Source of the DNA: Escarpia spicata
Lineage: Eukaryota > Annelida > Polychaeta > Sabellida > Siboglinidae
Direction of reading: 5' to 3'
Length of the DNA: 64,000 bases
NCBI GenBank assembly: GCA_963995525.1
Contig: OZ023205.1
Coordinates: 50,565,681-50,629,680 of the forward strand
A program made the translations under genes and the position numbers. Within the stretch, counting starts at the first letter, position 1. Each line of letters begins with the position of its first letter. This document shows positions 1-15,300 of this stretch, piece after piece. A model generated the notes under the pieces. It worked only from the letters and a program-made list of their open reading frames with translations. It was not told the origin of the DNA and made no database searches.

Positions 1-144
1 TTAGAATATATGCGAAAATTTGACATATATGAATTCAGTTCTCCATGGGGCTTGCCACCAAAAACGGTCTTATCTAAGATTAGCTGGTCACCGTGGTTAC
101 GGACATACATATTCCTACTACTAGTGGTTGTGTGTGTTTGCCAG

Positions 145-306
145 AACCTGCTGAAGAACACGGGGTGTCTGGGCAAGATGACCGTGTTCCTCATCACCGA
201 CAGTCAGATCAAGGAGGAGTCGTTCCTTGAGGACATTGACAGTCTCCTCAACACGGGCGAGGTGCCCAATCTGTTTGCCACTGATGAGAAGGCTGAAATC
301 ATGGAG
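145..306 (+). CDS. Dynein exon 1 of window (AAA4)
   Basis: Acceptor tttgccag precedes it and donor gtcagt follows; phase 0 at both ends, 54 residues. It holds the AAA4 strand [14 protein letters not shown] and the conserved [11 protein letters not shown], both characteristic of dynein AAA4. Residue numbers used for exons count from here. Confidence 0.93.
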
Positions 307-3300
307 GTCAGTATCACATGTGTCGTAATAATGTTTTTCTTTATTTGTATAAGGCACATCAAATATAAAATACAACATTGGTGAAACATATTGAGTGTAA
401 TAACAAATGTTGTTTGTTTACTAAATATGGTTATAATATGGATATATATATACATCTGTAAAGAAATAATGTATTGGCAAAATATTGACAAAAGTGGTAT
501 TAAAAAACTAGTCATTGCTTTAATATCACTCGGTAAGGAATGTCTTGTGTGTGTGTATGAGCATCCACATTTGAGAACATCCGTAAGAGTTATGGGTGAA
601 CATTAAGGATCGGCACATCACGACTAAGGCATAGATCTCCTTTGGAAGCAGAGTCATTACCCCATAGAGTAAGCAGATTCAACAACCAATTATGACATTG
701 CTGTGCTGTCCTCTGCAGACGATGCGCCCTATCGCACAGGCCGGAGACAAGATGGCCGAGTTCAGTCCCCTCGCGCTGTTTGCGTTCTTCGTCAACCGTT
801 GTCGACAGAACCTGCACATCCTCATCGCGTTCAGCCCTATCGGGGACGCATTCCGCAACCGACTCAGGCAGTACCCGTCCCTTATCAACTGCTGCACAAT
901 CGACTGGTTCCAGGTGTGTAATCCCCTCGTTCAGCCTTGTCATGTCTACAAGGTTTTAGTGTTCATATTATTTTATTCAAGGTTTTATTGTTCGTATTAT
1001 TTTATTCAAGGTGTTGTTGTTCATATTATTTTATTCACGGTGTTGTTCATATTATTTTATTCAAGTTGTTCATATTATTTTATTTAAGGTGTTGTTCATA
1101 TTATTTTATTCAAGTTGTTGTTCATATTATTTTATTCAAGGTGTTCTTGTTCATATTATTTTATTCAAGGTGTTCTTGTTCATATTATTTTATTTAGAAA
1201 ATTTTACACTGATTGTACTGATACTTAGTCACATTATTAAAAAAGCAGTCATTATAATTGTGCTCGATTACATTGCCAACGTAATTATATTCATGATTAC
1301 AATGACAATTACAATGTTCTTGTGCATGCGCATATGTTTCCTGGTCTCAAGGAAACTACAATGCAAGCAGTCAGGCATGGACCAATTCCTTTAATGTAAT
1401 CGTGATTGTAACGAAGGCGGGGCATTTCAGGCGTGGCCGGACGACGCCCTAGAGAGGGTGGCCCACAAATACCTGGAACAGGTGGACATAGAGGACTATG
1501 AGAAGGAAGCCACCATCACAATCTGTCAACACTTCCACCAGAGCTCCATCGAACTCTCTACAAGGTACATCCACTGTTCGTCCTCCTTGTTCCCCGTAGA
1601 ACCACTCGCTCTGTTCTTTCTTGCCTTACTTTCTGTCAGCAGCCCCCTCTCTCTGTCTTTCATCCTCACCTGCTCTTCTCGTGTCCTTCCTCACACAGTC
1701 CTCCCATCTCACTTATGGCCTTCTCCTGTGTCCTTGGTGTTGTTTCGACTCTGCTCTCTTTGCAAGTTTGCCTGCACTTATCCTTGCCATGTGGCCTGTC
1801 CATCTCATCCGGCTTCTCACCTGTCTTCTTCTTAGGCTACATTCCATATACAATATACATACACCATAAAACATAAATAAGATTGAACTTCGTGAGTGAT
1901 CATAGGGGAAACGTAACACCAACTTCTGTTCCAACATACGTGTCATGTGATGCTTTTGTTCAGGTTTTTATTGGCCCTTGGTCGTCATAACTACATAACG
2001 CCAACATCATACCTTGAGTTGATCGGTGCTTTCAAGACCCTCATCAATCAGAAGCAGGAGTCGACCATGAAGGCGAAGCGGCGTTACATCGTTGGTCTTG
2101 AGAAACTCGCCTTTGCTGCCTCCCAGGTAACGTCACTTTCGTAATACATGATTGATTGTTAATTAATATATATTTAAAATTTGCATTATTAACGTGGCTG
2201 TATCAGCTATTATATGCTTCTTTTGAATTAATAATTTCTAATATAAGTTTTGAATATAAGCTAAAACAAATTCTTCTCAGAGTTTGCCTAAGACACTAAA
2301 CAATACTCCAGACCAAAACGAATTGATTTTTTATGTTTAGAGATATTTAAATGTGTTTAATAAAGACAATTAAAAAATATGTGTCAAAAATCACCCTAAA
2401 ATGGCATTTTTTATGTTTTTTTTGTAAACAAATGCATATTAAGTTTGATACAGCTTCATAAACATTTTGCTACAATGTTGAAAGACACCGAAAATCCGTA
2501 CTGCACTTTTGGCACGATCCCTTCACCAAACATAAAACCATCCAGTGCAATTTTGGGTAAACACAAGTCGAGTTCATATGCCAAGTTATGGCTTTGTAAG
2601 TATTGTAGTTTTTATAAAAAGTTACATTAAGTAATACTTCCTGGTTGTTACCGATAATACAAGTGTCACCAGATGCTTGTTTATTGCTAGAAATGTGACT
2701 TTTTACTAGCATGTGGCTTATTTCAACACGATTTGACAGACCCTTCTATTACTGAGATTTCCCCCCAAGGTTTTCCCCGCCAAGTTGTCTCATGTTACGA
2801 AGGGCCATGTGTTGAACTTGTTTTGGTAGACAAGATTGATTGACACCTGCTGGGGTCAGTCACGTGTCATTACAACTGGTGCCTGAGGTCGGGCATTATC
2901 GGAGAATAAACAAAACTACCGCCAGTATTTGGTGATTTGACAGTGTGATGCATTTAGGTCATTATAATACAACAGCATAGTGGCATGAGAATAACCAGAC
3001 TATATGATCTGCATTCATTGTGAACGAATTTGTGTTTGAAGTGGGCTGTTGTCACTATGGAAACATCATCAGTTTCCAAGAATCTGAAAAGGGACTTTCC
3101 ACAGACACACTAAAAATATTAGTTTTTAAAGGACGGATTGGTGACATGTGGCGATAGTGCCTTGGTTTTTTTAATAGTACACATGTTCATACTGACACCT
3201 ACTAATGTTCTACGAAGAAAAAATAAAGAAATCAACTGACATGATACCTGGCCCAGCTACCTTAATTGTTAGCACATTTGTGCTATAGTAAATATCTTAT

Positions 3301-6300
3301 CTCAGTGAACAGTAACCAGTCTGGTTTCATGATCGAAAGGTAAATAAAAATGCATGTTTGGTCTGCATCGGAAGCGCCCTCTCCTATGAGAGCATACGCA
3401 TGTGTTTGCCGTGTTGGCCACCAGGTGGCAGAGATGCAGCGAGAGTTGGAGGAGCTACAGCCACAGCTGGTCGTCTCAGCGGCGGAGAACGAGAAGATGA
3501 TGATCGTGATCGAGCACGAGTCAGCCGAGGTGGCATTGACAAGTGAGAAGGTTCGGTCAGAGGAGGCCGTGGCCAATGAACAGGCGGCGTCCGCTCAGGC
3601 ACTCAAAGACGAGTGCGAGGCGGAATTGGCGGAGGCCATCCCGGCCTTGGAGGCAGCCTTGGCCGCGCTCAACACACTCAAGGTGGGAAGATGGTGGTGG
3701 TGGTGGATTTACTGTAAACATTGTAATTTTGTGATTATATTTAAAGTTAATATGGTGATTCATTGTAAACCTAAAGCAGTGATTCAATGTAAACATTGTA
3801 ATGTGATTATATTTGAAGTTAATTTGATTATTAATTATAAACATAACGTAAAGTGATTAAATGTAAACATTGGAACATTATTATTACATTTAAAGTTAAT
3901 ACAGGAACCCACTGTAAATATTATAATATAAAGTGATTAAATATAATTATTGTCATGCTGCGATTATATTTAAAGTTAATATAGTGATTTGTTGTAAACA
4001 TACTGTAAAATGATTCACTGTGAACATTGTAATGTGATTACATTTAAAGTTAATACAATGATTCGTTACAAACATTACAAAGTAAAGGGATTAACTATAA
4101 ATGTGATATTCAGTGATTTACTGTAAACATTATAATAAAAACTGATCATGTAACATTGTAATAGAAAGTGAGTCATTGTGAAAACTGTAATATGATCTGA
4201 ATCACTGCAAACAAATGTAATATAACATTCATTGTAAATGTTCTACCATAGTTATTCACTTTAAACATTGTACTATACAAATTATTCACTGTTAACATTA
4301 TAATATGAAGTGATGTACTGTAAACATAAAGAAAAAATAGTATTACAAAGCTGATACACTCTGCATTTGCAGTATTGGCACTTTTGTTAATTTGCCAAAA
4401 AATTCTTAAACTCACTACGAAAATACACAAAACAATTACTTTTTATTTTGACGTGACCCCTGACCATGTATTTGTGCCCCCGGCTCAGCCCGCTGACATC
4501 ACCATCGTCAAGTCGATGAAAAATCCACCGGGTGGCGTGAAACTTGTCATGTCGGCTGTGTGCGTGATGAAGGACATTAAACCCGAGAAAGTGAACGACC
4601 CGGCTGGCACGGGCCAGAAGGTATGTCACTAATGTCAGTGGTATCATGTCAATGAAGCCCCAGAAATATCACATAATGCCTCTTGATTCAAGAAGCCAAG
4701 AACCTCTCGTGTTTGAGAAATGTTGACAGTTTGGCCGTCAAAATGCTATTCTCCCATTATCATGATCAGCCAACATGTTTTGTGTGTTGTGATTATGTGT
4801 TCCTGTTACTGGTGAAATATATTTGTGGATACTATTTACAGGGTTACAAAGATAAATGTTTCTTAACAGGTGACCACTGGACCGAATTCGGCCCGTGCGA
4901 TCAGTGCAAAACTGGTCCCGGCCGAATTTTTGCCCAATTCAGTATCACTCTTTTTAAACAATTTTCTTTTCCGTCACTAGCAACTGAGGTTTCATCTCAA
5001 AGCTGAATTATTATTCTTCCTGTGGCATTTTTATCAATGAGTTTTATTGCGTGATGGTTCAGTAATAGCTAATCACAACCAAGCTTTAAAATGTCGTAGT
5101 AGTAGATGCATAAATATGGCCGATTTTACTATGCTCTGCATCAGGAATTTACATTCCCATTCATATGGTCTAAACCAGGAAATGGAGGTACTGATGGAAA
5201 GCCCAATGATTGGTCTATCCACATAAATTTAAGTAAACGGTCAGCCAATCAGTGCATGGCTCTAAAACATCTTCTTGTTGACGCTGGTTTAATTCCATCA
5301 CAACGAAAGGTGGCTTAGTCCACCATATTTTTGTGTCTCACTTTGATGATATAAGTTGAATTATTTCAAATGTCCGAGTCAGTATATCGGAAAATACATG
5401 ACAGTATTTATGGATCAAGTTATTATACTAGTTCAGACAGTTACACAGACATTGTGGGCTATTTTGAAGTGGATATTATGCAAGTTGCTGGTGAGTAAAG
5501 TCGCCGGCATCGCCGTCTCGCACCCAGACCTGGGCCGATTCATCCGGCCTACTCGGTCCACCAGCGAAAAATACAATGCATTCAGAATTCAAACACAACA
5601 TGTCCTATAACCTGATGACATATATATGTGTAATTATGAACTGTAGGTATTACTTATTTTATTTATATGTAAGGAAATTGATAATGGATATGTCATGTTA
5701 TAGGACAAATGAGCCCTACGCCCAAGTGCGTTCTACGAAAAATACAATAAAATGAAAAGTTCTGAATATATTTGAGTCTAGTTTTCAAAAGTTTCAATTT
5801 CAAATGTTCTTTTAGTCTGTTATAATTTTTACTCTTATCATTGTTCTCTTACCAATGTTCTCTTATTGCATTCTTACCATTGTTCTCTTATTGTTTTCTT
5901 ACCATTGTTCTCTTACCCTTATTCTCTTACCATTGTTCTCTTATTGTTCTCTTACCATTGTTCTCTTACCATTGTTCTCTTACCATTGTTCTCTTACCAT
6001 TGTTCTCTTACCATTGTTCTCTTACCATTGTTATCTTACCATTGTTATCTTAACCTTGTTATCTTACCCTTGTTCTCTTACCATTGTTCTCTTACCATTG
6101 TTCTCTTATCATTGTTCTCTTACCATTGTTCTCTTATCACTGTTCTCTTACATTGTTTTCTTACCATTGTTCTCTTATCATTGTTCTCTCACCATTGTTT
6201 TCTTACCATTGTTCTGTTATCATTGTTTTCTTACCACTCTTATCAATGTTCTCTTATTATTGTTCTCTTACCATTGCTCTCTTATTATTGTTTTCTTACC

Positions 6301-9300
6301 ATTCTCTTATCATTGTTCTCTTACCATTGTTCTCTTATCATTGTTCTCTTACCATTGTTCTCGTATCATTTTTTTCTTACCATTGTTCTCTTACCATTGT
6401 TTTCTTATTATTGTTTTCTTACCATTCTCTTATTGTTTTCTTACCACTGTTATCTTACCACTGTTATCTTACCCTTGTTCTCTTACCATTGTTCTCTTAC
6501 CATTGTTCTCTCACCCTCGTTCTCTCACCATCATTCCATCACCATCGTTCCCTCACCATCGTTCCCTCACCATCGTTCCCTCACCATCGTTCCCTCAACA
6601 TCGTTCCCTCACCATCGTTCCCTCACCATCGTTCCCTCACCATCGTTCCCTCACCAGTGTTTCCTCACCAGTGTTTCCTCACCAGTGTTTCCTCACCAGT
6701 GTTCCCTCACCATCGTTCCCTCACCAGTGTTCCCTCACCACTGTTCCCTCACCACTGTTCTCTCACCACTGTTTTGTTATCATTGTTTTCTTACCATTCT
6801 CTTATCACTGTTCTCTTATTATTGTTCTCTTACCATTATTTTATTACCAATGTTCTCTTACCATTATTTTCTTATCTTTATTTTCTTACCATTGTTCTCT
6901 TATTGTTTTCTTACCATTGTTCTCTTATTATTGTTCTGTTACCATTGTTCTCATATCATTGTTTTCTTACCATTGTTCTTGTATAATTTTTTTCTTACAA
7001 TTTTTCTCTTACCATTGTTCTCTTACCATTGTTTTCTTACCACTGTTCTCTTATAATTGTTCTCTTGCCATTGTTCTCTTATCATTGGTCTTTTGTCTTT
7101 GGTTTCTTACCATTGTTCTTTTATCATTGTTCTCTTATCATTATTCTCTTACCATTGTTCTCTTACCCTTGTTCTCTTATCATTGTTCTCTTATTGTTTT
7201 CTTACAATTTTTCTCTCATCATTGTTCTCTTACCCTTGTTCTCATACCATTGTTCTCTTACCATTGTTCTCTTATCATTTTGTCTTACCATTGTTCTCTT
7301 ACCATTGTTCTCTTACCATTGTTCTCATACCATTGTTCTCTTACCATTGTTCTCTTATCATTGTTTTCTTCCTGTTGTTCTCTTATCATTTTTTCTTACC
7401 ATTGTTCTCTTACCATTGTTCTCTTATCATTGTTCTCTTACCATTGTTCTCTTACCATTGCTCTCTGATCATTGTTCTCTTACCATTGTTTTCTTACCAT
7501 TCTTCTGTTATTATTTTTCTCTTGCCATTCTTCTTTTATCATTGTTCTCTTACCACTGTTTTTTTACCATTGTTCTCATATTATTGTTCTCTTACCATTG
7601 TTCTCTCACCATTGTTTTCTTGCCATTGTTCTGTTATCATTGTTTTCTTACCATTCGCTTATTATTGTTCTCTTACCATTAATTTATTACCAGCGTTCTC
7701 TTACCACTATTTTATTACCATTGTTCTCTTACCATTGTTCTCTTACCATTGTTCTCTTATCATTGTTCTGTTACCATTGTTCTCATATCATTGTTCTCTT
7801 ACCGTTGTTCTTGTATCATTTTCTTCTTACCATTGTTCTCTTGCCATTGTTCTCTTATCATTGGTCTTTTATCATTGTTCTCTTACCATTGTTCTTTTAT
7901 CATTGTTCTCTTACCATTGTTCTCTTAACCTTGTTCTCTTATCATTATTACTCTTACCATTGTTCTTTTATCAGTGTTACTCTTACATTGTTCTCTTATC
8001 ATTGTTACTCTTACCATTGTTCTTTTATCATTATTCTCTTACCATTGTTATTCTTACTATTGTTATTTTATCATTGTTTTCTTACCATTGTTTTCATAGC
8101 ATTTTTCTCTTAATATTGTTCTCTTTCCATTGTTCTCTTATCATTGTTCTCTTACCGTTGTTACTCTTACCATTGTTGTTTTGTTATCATTGTTACTCTT
8201 ACCATTGTTCTCTTATCATTGTTACTCTTACCATTGTTCTTTTATTATTGTTACTCTTACATTGTTCTCTTATCATTGTTACTCTTACCATTGTTCTTTT
8301 ATCATTATTCTCTTACCATTGTTGTTCTTACCATTCTTCTTTTATGATTGTTACTCTGATCATTGTTCTCTTACCATTGTTCTTTTATTATTGTTACTCT
8401 TACATTGTTCTCTTATAATTGTTACTCTTACCATTGTTCTCTTATCATTGTTACTCTTACGTTTGTTCTTTTATCATTGTTACTCTCATCATTGTTCTCT
8501 TACCATTGTTCTTTTATCATTGTTCCCTTACCATTGTTATTCTTACCATGGTTCTCTTTCCATTTGTTTTTATTATTGTTACCCTTACATTGTTCTCTTA
8601 CCATTTTTACTCTTACCATTGTTCTCTTATCATTGTTACTCTTATTGTTCTCTTACCATTGTTCTCTTACCATTATTCTCGTATCATTTTTTTCTTACCA
8701 TTGTTCTCTTACCATTGTTTTCTTATTATTGTTTTCTTACCATTCTCTTATTGTTCTCTTATTGTTTTCTTACCACTGTTATCTTACCACTGTTATCTTA
8801 CCCTTGTTCTCTTACCATTGTTCTCTTACCATTGTTCTCTCACCCTCGTTCTCTCACCATCGTTCCCTCACCATCGTTCCCTCACCATCGTTCCCTCACC
8901 ATCGTTCCCTCACCATCGTTCCCTCACCAGTGTTCCCTCACCACTGTTCCCTCACCACTGTTCTCTCACCACTGTTTTGTTATCATTGTTTTCTTACCAT
9001 TCTCTTATCACTGTTCTCTTATTATTGTTCTCTTACCATTATTTTATTACCAATGTTCTCTTACCATTATTCTCTTATCTTTATTTTCTTACCATTGTTC
9101 TCATTGTTTTCTTACCATTGTTCTCTTATTATTGTTCTGTTACCATTGTTCTCATATCATTGTTTTCTTACCATTGTTCTTGTATAATTTTTTTCTTACA
9201 ATTTTTCTCTTACCATTGTTCTCTTACCATTGTTTTCTTACCACTGTTCTCTTATAATTGTTCTCTTGCCATTGTTCTCTTATCATTGGTCTTTTGTCTT

Positions 9301-12300
9301 TGTTTTCTTACCATTGTTCTTTTATCATTGTTCTCTTATCATTATTCTCTTACCATTGTTCTCTTACCCTTGTTCTCTTATCATTGTTCTCTTACCATTG
9401 TTCTCTTATTGTTTTCTTACAATTTTTCTCTCATCATTGTTCTCTTACCCTTGTTCTCATACCATTGTTCTCTTACCATTGTTCTCATACCATTGTTCTC
9501 TTACCATTGTTCTCTTATCATTGTTTTCTTCCTGTTGTTCTCTTATCATTTTTTCTTACCATTGTTCTCTTACCATTGTTCTCTTATCATTGTTCTCTTA
9601 CCATTGTTCTCTTACCATTGCTCTCTGATCATTGTTCTCTTACCATTGTTTTCTTACCATTCTTCTGTTATTATTTTTCTCTTGCCATTCTTCTTTTATC
9701 ATTGTTCTCTTACCACTGTTTTTTTACCATTGTTCTCATATTATTGTTCTCTTACCATTGTTCTCTCACCATTGTTTTCTTGCCATTGTTCTGTTATCAT
9801 TGTTTTCTTACCATTCGCTTATTATTGTTCTCTTACCATTAATTTATTACCAGCGTTCTCTTACCATTATTTTATTACCATTGTTCTCTTATCATTGTTT
9901 TCTTACCATTGTTCTGTTACCATTGTTCTCATATCATTGTTCTCTTACCGTTGTTCTTGTATCATTTTCTTCTTACCATTGTTCTCTTGCCATTGTTCTC
10001 TTATCATTGGTCTTTTATCATTGTTCTCTTACCATTGTTCTTTTATCATTGTTCTCTTACCATTGTTCTCTTAACCTTGTTCTCTTATCATTATTACTCT
10101 TACCATTGTTCTTTTATCAGTGTTACTCTTACATTGTTCTCTTATCATTGTTACTCTTACCATTGTTCTTTTATCATTATTCTCTTACCATTGTTATTCT
10201 TACTATTGTTATTTTATCATTGTTTTCTTACCATTGTTTTCATAGCATTTTTCTCTTAATATTGTTCTCTTTCCATTGTTCTCTTACCATTGTTCTCTTA
10301 TCATTGTTCTCTTACCGTTGTTACTCTTACCATTGTTGTTTTGTTATCATTGTTACTCTTACCATTGTTCTCTTATTAATGTTACTCTTACCATTGTTCT
10401 CTTATCATTGTTACTCTTACCATTGTTCTTTTATTATTGTTACTCTTACATTGTTCTCTTATCATTGTTACTCTTACCATTGTTCTTTTATCATTATTCT
10501 CTTACCATTGTTGTTCTTACCATTCTTCTTTTATGATTGTTACTCTGATCATTGTTCTCTTACCATTGTTCTTTTATTATTGTTACTCTTACATTGTTCT
10601 CTTATAATTGTTACTCTTACCATTGTTCTCTTATCATTGTTACTCTTACGTTTGTTCTTTTATCATTGTTACTCTCATCATTGTTCTCTTACCATTGTTC
10701 TTTTATCATTGTTCCCTTACCATTGTTATTCTTACCATGGTTCTCTTTCCATTTGTTTTTATTATTGTTACCCTTACATTGTTCTCTTACCATTTTTACT
10801 CTTACCATTGTTCTCTTATCATTGTTACTCTTATTGTTCTCTTACCATTGTTCTCTTATTATTGTTACTCTTACCATTGTTATTTTATCATTGTTACTCT
10901 ACTCATTGTTCTCTTATCAGTGTTATGTTTATGATTGTTCTTTTATCATTGTTCTCTTATCATTGTTATACTTACCATTGTTCTTTTATCATTGTTACTC
11001 TTACCATTGTTCTCTTATCATTTTTACTCTTATCGTTGTTCTCTTATCATTGTTCTCGTATCACTTTATCATTGCTCACTGATCACTTTACTATTGTTCT
11101 CATCACTATTGAATTATCACTCTTGTCAATTTTCTTTTCACTACTATAATCTTGTTAGTCACTTATCATTGTGTTCTTATCGTTATGATCTGGTCATGAT
11201 AATGTGCATGACAGATCCTGGATTACTGGGGACCATCCAAGAAGTTGCTCGGGGACATGAGATTCCTGCCCGACTTGAAGGAGTACGACAAAGACAACAT
11301 TCCCGTAAGTCTTGCGCCTTGCTTTTATATACATTGTATATGTGTATATATATATATTTGTATATTTGTACGTATATATCAGGGATGAGAAATTTCCGGT
11401 TTTTACTTTTGTGAATCGTGTAAATCCGGGGAGAAAAAAAAAGAATGTTGGGGGGTAGGGCATATAAAATCCTGGACAATTCACTGACGATCTATCTGCG
11501 GGTTGAATTAACCATCTATCCTCCGGGTGTCGTCACGTGTTAATGACGCTGCCTGACGATTAGAGACAGAACCGACCCAACCGAACCTGTGAATCTGCGA
11601 AATAAAACCCTTAGTTCTGTCGGCTGTTCACTTCAGCGCTTTTGAAGTGCGCGCACAAAAGCAGTGGACCAATAGGAAACGACGATGTATTTTGTGGAGA
11701 TGTCGATCATTTTCTAATACAATGGCTAATCGACGATTTGTTGTACGGCAAGACAAATGTTGCGTGAAGGACATTGACAAAAGTGTCAAGAATAAGTGGA
11801 ATTGGGTGTGGCTGGAGAGATCGCCTGGAGACGCTATGTTGGATATATTCATCAGTAAATTATCAACACCAGGGAAAGCCTACTGTTTGTGGTGCGAGGC
11901 CAATGTCAACTATGCGGATTGGATCCTACAGGCTACACTGCAGTCAGAGGGGAACCGAAGGCATTGAAGTACACACGCTGGCACTGCCCATGCTGGTCAC
12001 CAATGTTCTATTAGAACCTACAGAGGGCATATCATATGGAAGTTCGCTGATTCCATGTAGACAACACACTTCCACAAGCACCCACAAGTTCCAGATTGGA
12101 CTCATGGTGGGCTATCGTATTCTCTACTGGCAAGTTCCTAGCCTTGTCAAAGCTGGTGGCTGCAATGATGAGCTGCTTTCATGGTCCTCAAGTGGAAGGG
12201 TGTTTTAGTCACATGTCTAGCATCATGAATACTGCCACTGCCAGAAAGAATGTTAGTACATTCAACACTATCGAAACAGTAAAGTACTCACTCATGCCGT

Positions 12301-15300
12301 CATGGCAAGCAATAAGACTGCTATAAAGGACTTCCACAAACAGGACTGGTCGCCTCGTTCACAACACGAGGGGTGCACACAAAATGTACTCCATCCATCT
12401 TGCCGAGGAAGGAAATATGAAGGAGGAGAAGAAAACTGAGCTGAACATGTCAAAGACGAAGGCAGCCACCAAGTACAAAGCTAAGGAAGCAATTGAGCTG
12501 GTAACGAAGAAAACTAGAATGGCCCATCAACGGGCTGTTTTGACAAAGCTGGCTAAGGAGAAAGCTGCCTGTCAGCCAACTCGGGTTCAGCCCAGAAAAT
12601 ATCATTAACAAGTGAGTTAGTACTATGACAATGTGTGCGTGAGTTCGTGTGCTTTTTTTGCTGTTGGAAATGTTAATATTTCCTATTTAATATTGCTCAA
12701 AATACACCATATGTCGTCTACAATTACACAAATATCTCTGAGGAGTCCCTCCTCCCCCCGATTAGATGAGACAGTCCTCTCGGGATGAAATGTGGACCAC
12801 AGCAAAATTTCCGGTTTTTTCTCTGAATGTCACTGTCATCCCAGATATATAGATATATAGTTTGGTGAGGATCAGTCACATTTGATTTCAGGTGACCTAG
12901 TGGCGGAGTGACCCCCACCGATACTGTGTGAATGGTAAATACTAGCCAGTAGGGATATAGTTAGTAGTAGTTGTAGCAGGTGGCTGCCGAATACAATTAA
13001 AAAATATTGTTATAACTATTAGTGAGACTACTAATAGGTCGGTGAATTGTAGGTATTTGGTAGCAGTACAATTGGGGCTGGCATGCTTGTTGCTGTGAAT
13101 ATGTGATTCGATTATTGTATTGATGGATACATAATCTTTGTTAATTAATAAAAGTAAATGTCATTAAGTTGGCCTATTTAAATCTACACTGGATTTGCGT
13201 TGTTGCTCTGCATATATATATAACCTTAATTAACTTACTATTTTTTATATAATTTAAATATCAGAGCTGGTAGAAGTACATTTATTTTGTACTTGAGTAA
13301 AAGTACAAGTAACTTGGAAAAAAACTTCTCAAATAAAAGTACTTTTTTTAATGTACTTGAAGTACAAGTAAAAAGTAAACAACTGTACTTGAAGTAAATG
13401 CAAAAGTACTTTTCTAGGTTAATGGTTTGACATTTGTTTTACAACTTGTACACCACCTGGTAATCATGCCGGCTAATGGTATTGAATCAGCCAATCAGAA
13501 AATATTGCCACTTGTAGTTCCTGCTGATATCTATATATATAGATCTTTGCCGGGGGGGGGGGGGGCAAAGAGTTCTGTGTTCCAGCAGAGATCATTTGTC
13601 CGAAACACCTTAGAAGTTCCAAAATGTTAACACAAACTATGAATAGTTCACTACATTCAGAAATGTAAACCTTAATTGCACTTTCATTACAAATAAAAGT
13701 ACTTCTACAAAAACGTACTTCGTTACTCAAGAAAGTAAACTTTTCTACTTAAGTAAAGTAACAAAGTAATAATACTTCTTTACATTCCGGCTCTGTTATA
13801 TATGTATATATAGAGCCGGAATGTTATATATATATATATATAAGCTTAATTAACTTAATTTATATAATATCGAATGGTTTTATGTACGTATTGCAATGTA
13901 ATTGATATAATAAACCAAATTACAATTCACAAACATATTACCACTAACTACTGCCATCTTATTAGTCATCATCCAATCACTTCCCACAGTTCCATTCATT
14001 TTTGCTCCAAACTGTAGGTGCCAGCAATGGCGAAGATTCGCAAGGAGTACCTCACGAACCCTGACTTCGACCCGTCGAAGGTGGCGAACGCTTCATCTGC
14101 GGCCGAGGGCCTGTGCAAGTGGGTGCTTGCGATGGAGATCTACGACCGGGTTGCGAAGGTCGTCGCCCCGAAGAAGGAGCGACTGAAGCAGGCACAGGAG
14201 GAGCTCTCGGAGACGATGAGTCAGCTCAATGAGAAGAGGTCAATGTTGAAGGAGGTCGTCGATCGACTCGCTCTCCTCAATAAACAGTTTGAGGAGGCCA
14301 CCGATAAGAAACAGAAGCTCGAGTTCCAGGTACGTACATGTCAAGCGTGGCGACAGTGTTTAGGGGAGCAGTAACTGCCATAATGTATTTTTTAACTCCT
14401 AAGTTCTTATTTTTTTGCATAAAACAAGACCGCTTTTATCGAAGCTCGGTAGCAGTCAACATTACAACAGATACAAAGGTGTGATTGTGTAGTGTTAGAG
14501 AAGGAGAAGTCCACTGAAAATTTCAAATTGATGTCTACACAAACGATGGAGTTACAGTAGTTGTAGGTGACATGCTCAACAGAAAGCACACTGTTGAGAT
14601 AATACAAAAGGTACAGTTACTTGTATCATTTATACAAATAAAATCTTTCTTTACACCACTAAAAAATAGCTTGATCATGTTTTTATCCTGCATGGTTCTG
14701 ACACGTAAAAATGACATTTCTAAAAAATCAAGTACTGCTCCCATAAAGCATTGGACTCTTGATCGAGAGATTCTGGGTTCGAATCCTGTGCTGCCGTTTT
14801 GAATTTAGGGCAAATTTGTTCACTCTACGTTTGTCAAATTCATTCAGCTATATGAAGAAGTACCTGGCTACAGTTGTTGGTGGATATTTGTGTACGAATA
14901 GTCTTCACACATTAATTGCAGTGTGCCTGAATACTTCCCAGAGAAGTCGAGATGGTGTTCGATTGAACAGGTCTACCACGAAGTAAAGTGTGAAGCGTTC
15001 TGAGCAGTCATAAGGACTGGATACTGTGCTATATAAGAATCTACCTTCAATTTTTATGTTGCTCTTGCGCCTGACTGAGTGTGTGTGCACTAGTGTGTGT
15101 GTGTTTAAATATGACGTGAAAACATCTAGTTCCTCAAAATCCTTGCAATCCAAAGGCGCATCAAAATCAAAAGATTAGGCAATCTCAAAATCAGTATACA
15201 ATGCCAAAGTGGGATTATTTATTACACTGAAGCACTGTACGGTTGAGGACGAATGAATACGGTTTACGTTTTGCCCAAGCAGTCAGTGTATGTTAATTGA

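Noticed and set aside
5106..5318. 70-codon open frame in intron 6 with non-repetitive sequence
   Set aside because: No recognisable domain, no splice context matching dynein, and length compatible with chance.
5855..11149. Several open frames of 300-551 codons that look like a hydrophobic multi-pass protein
   Set aside because: They are products of a stop-free 14-bp repeat read in all phases; dynein exons 6 and 7 join cleanly across the region.
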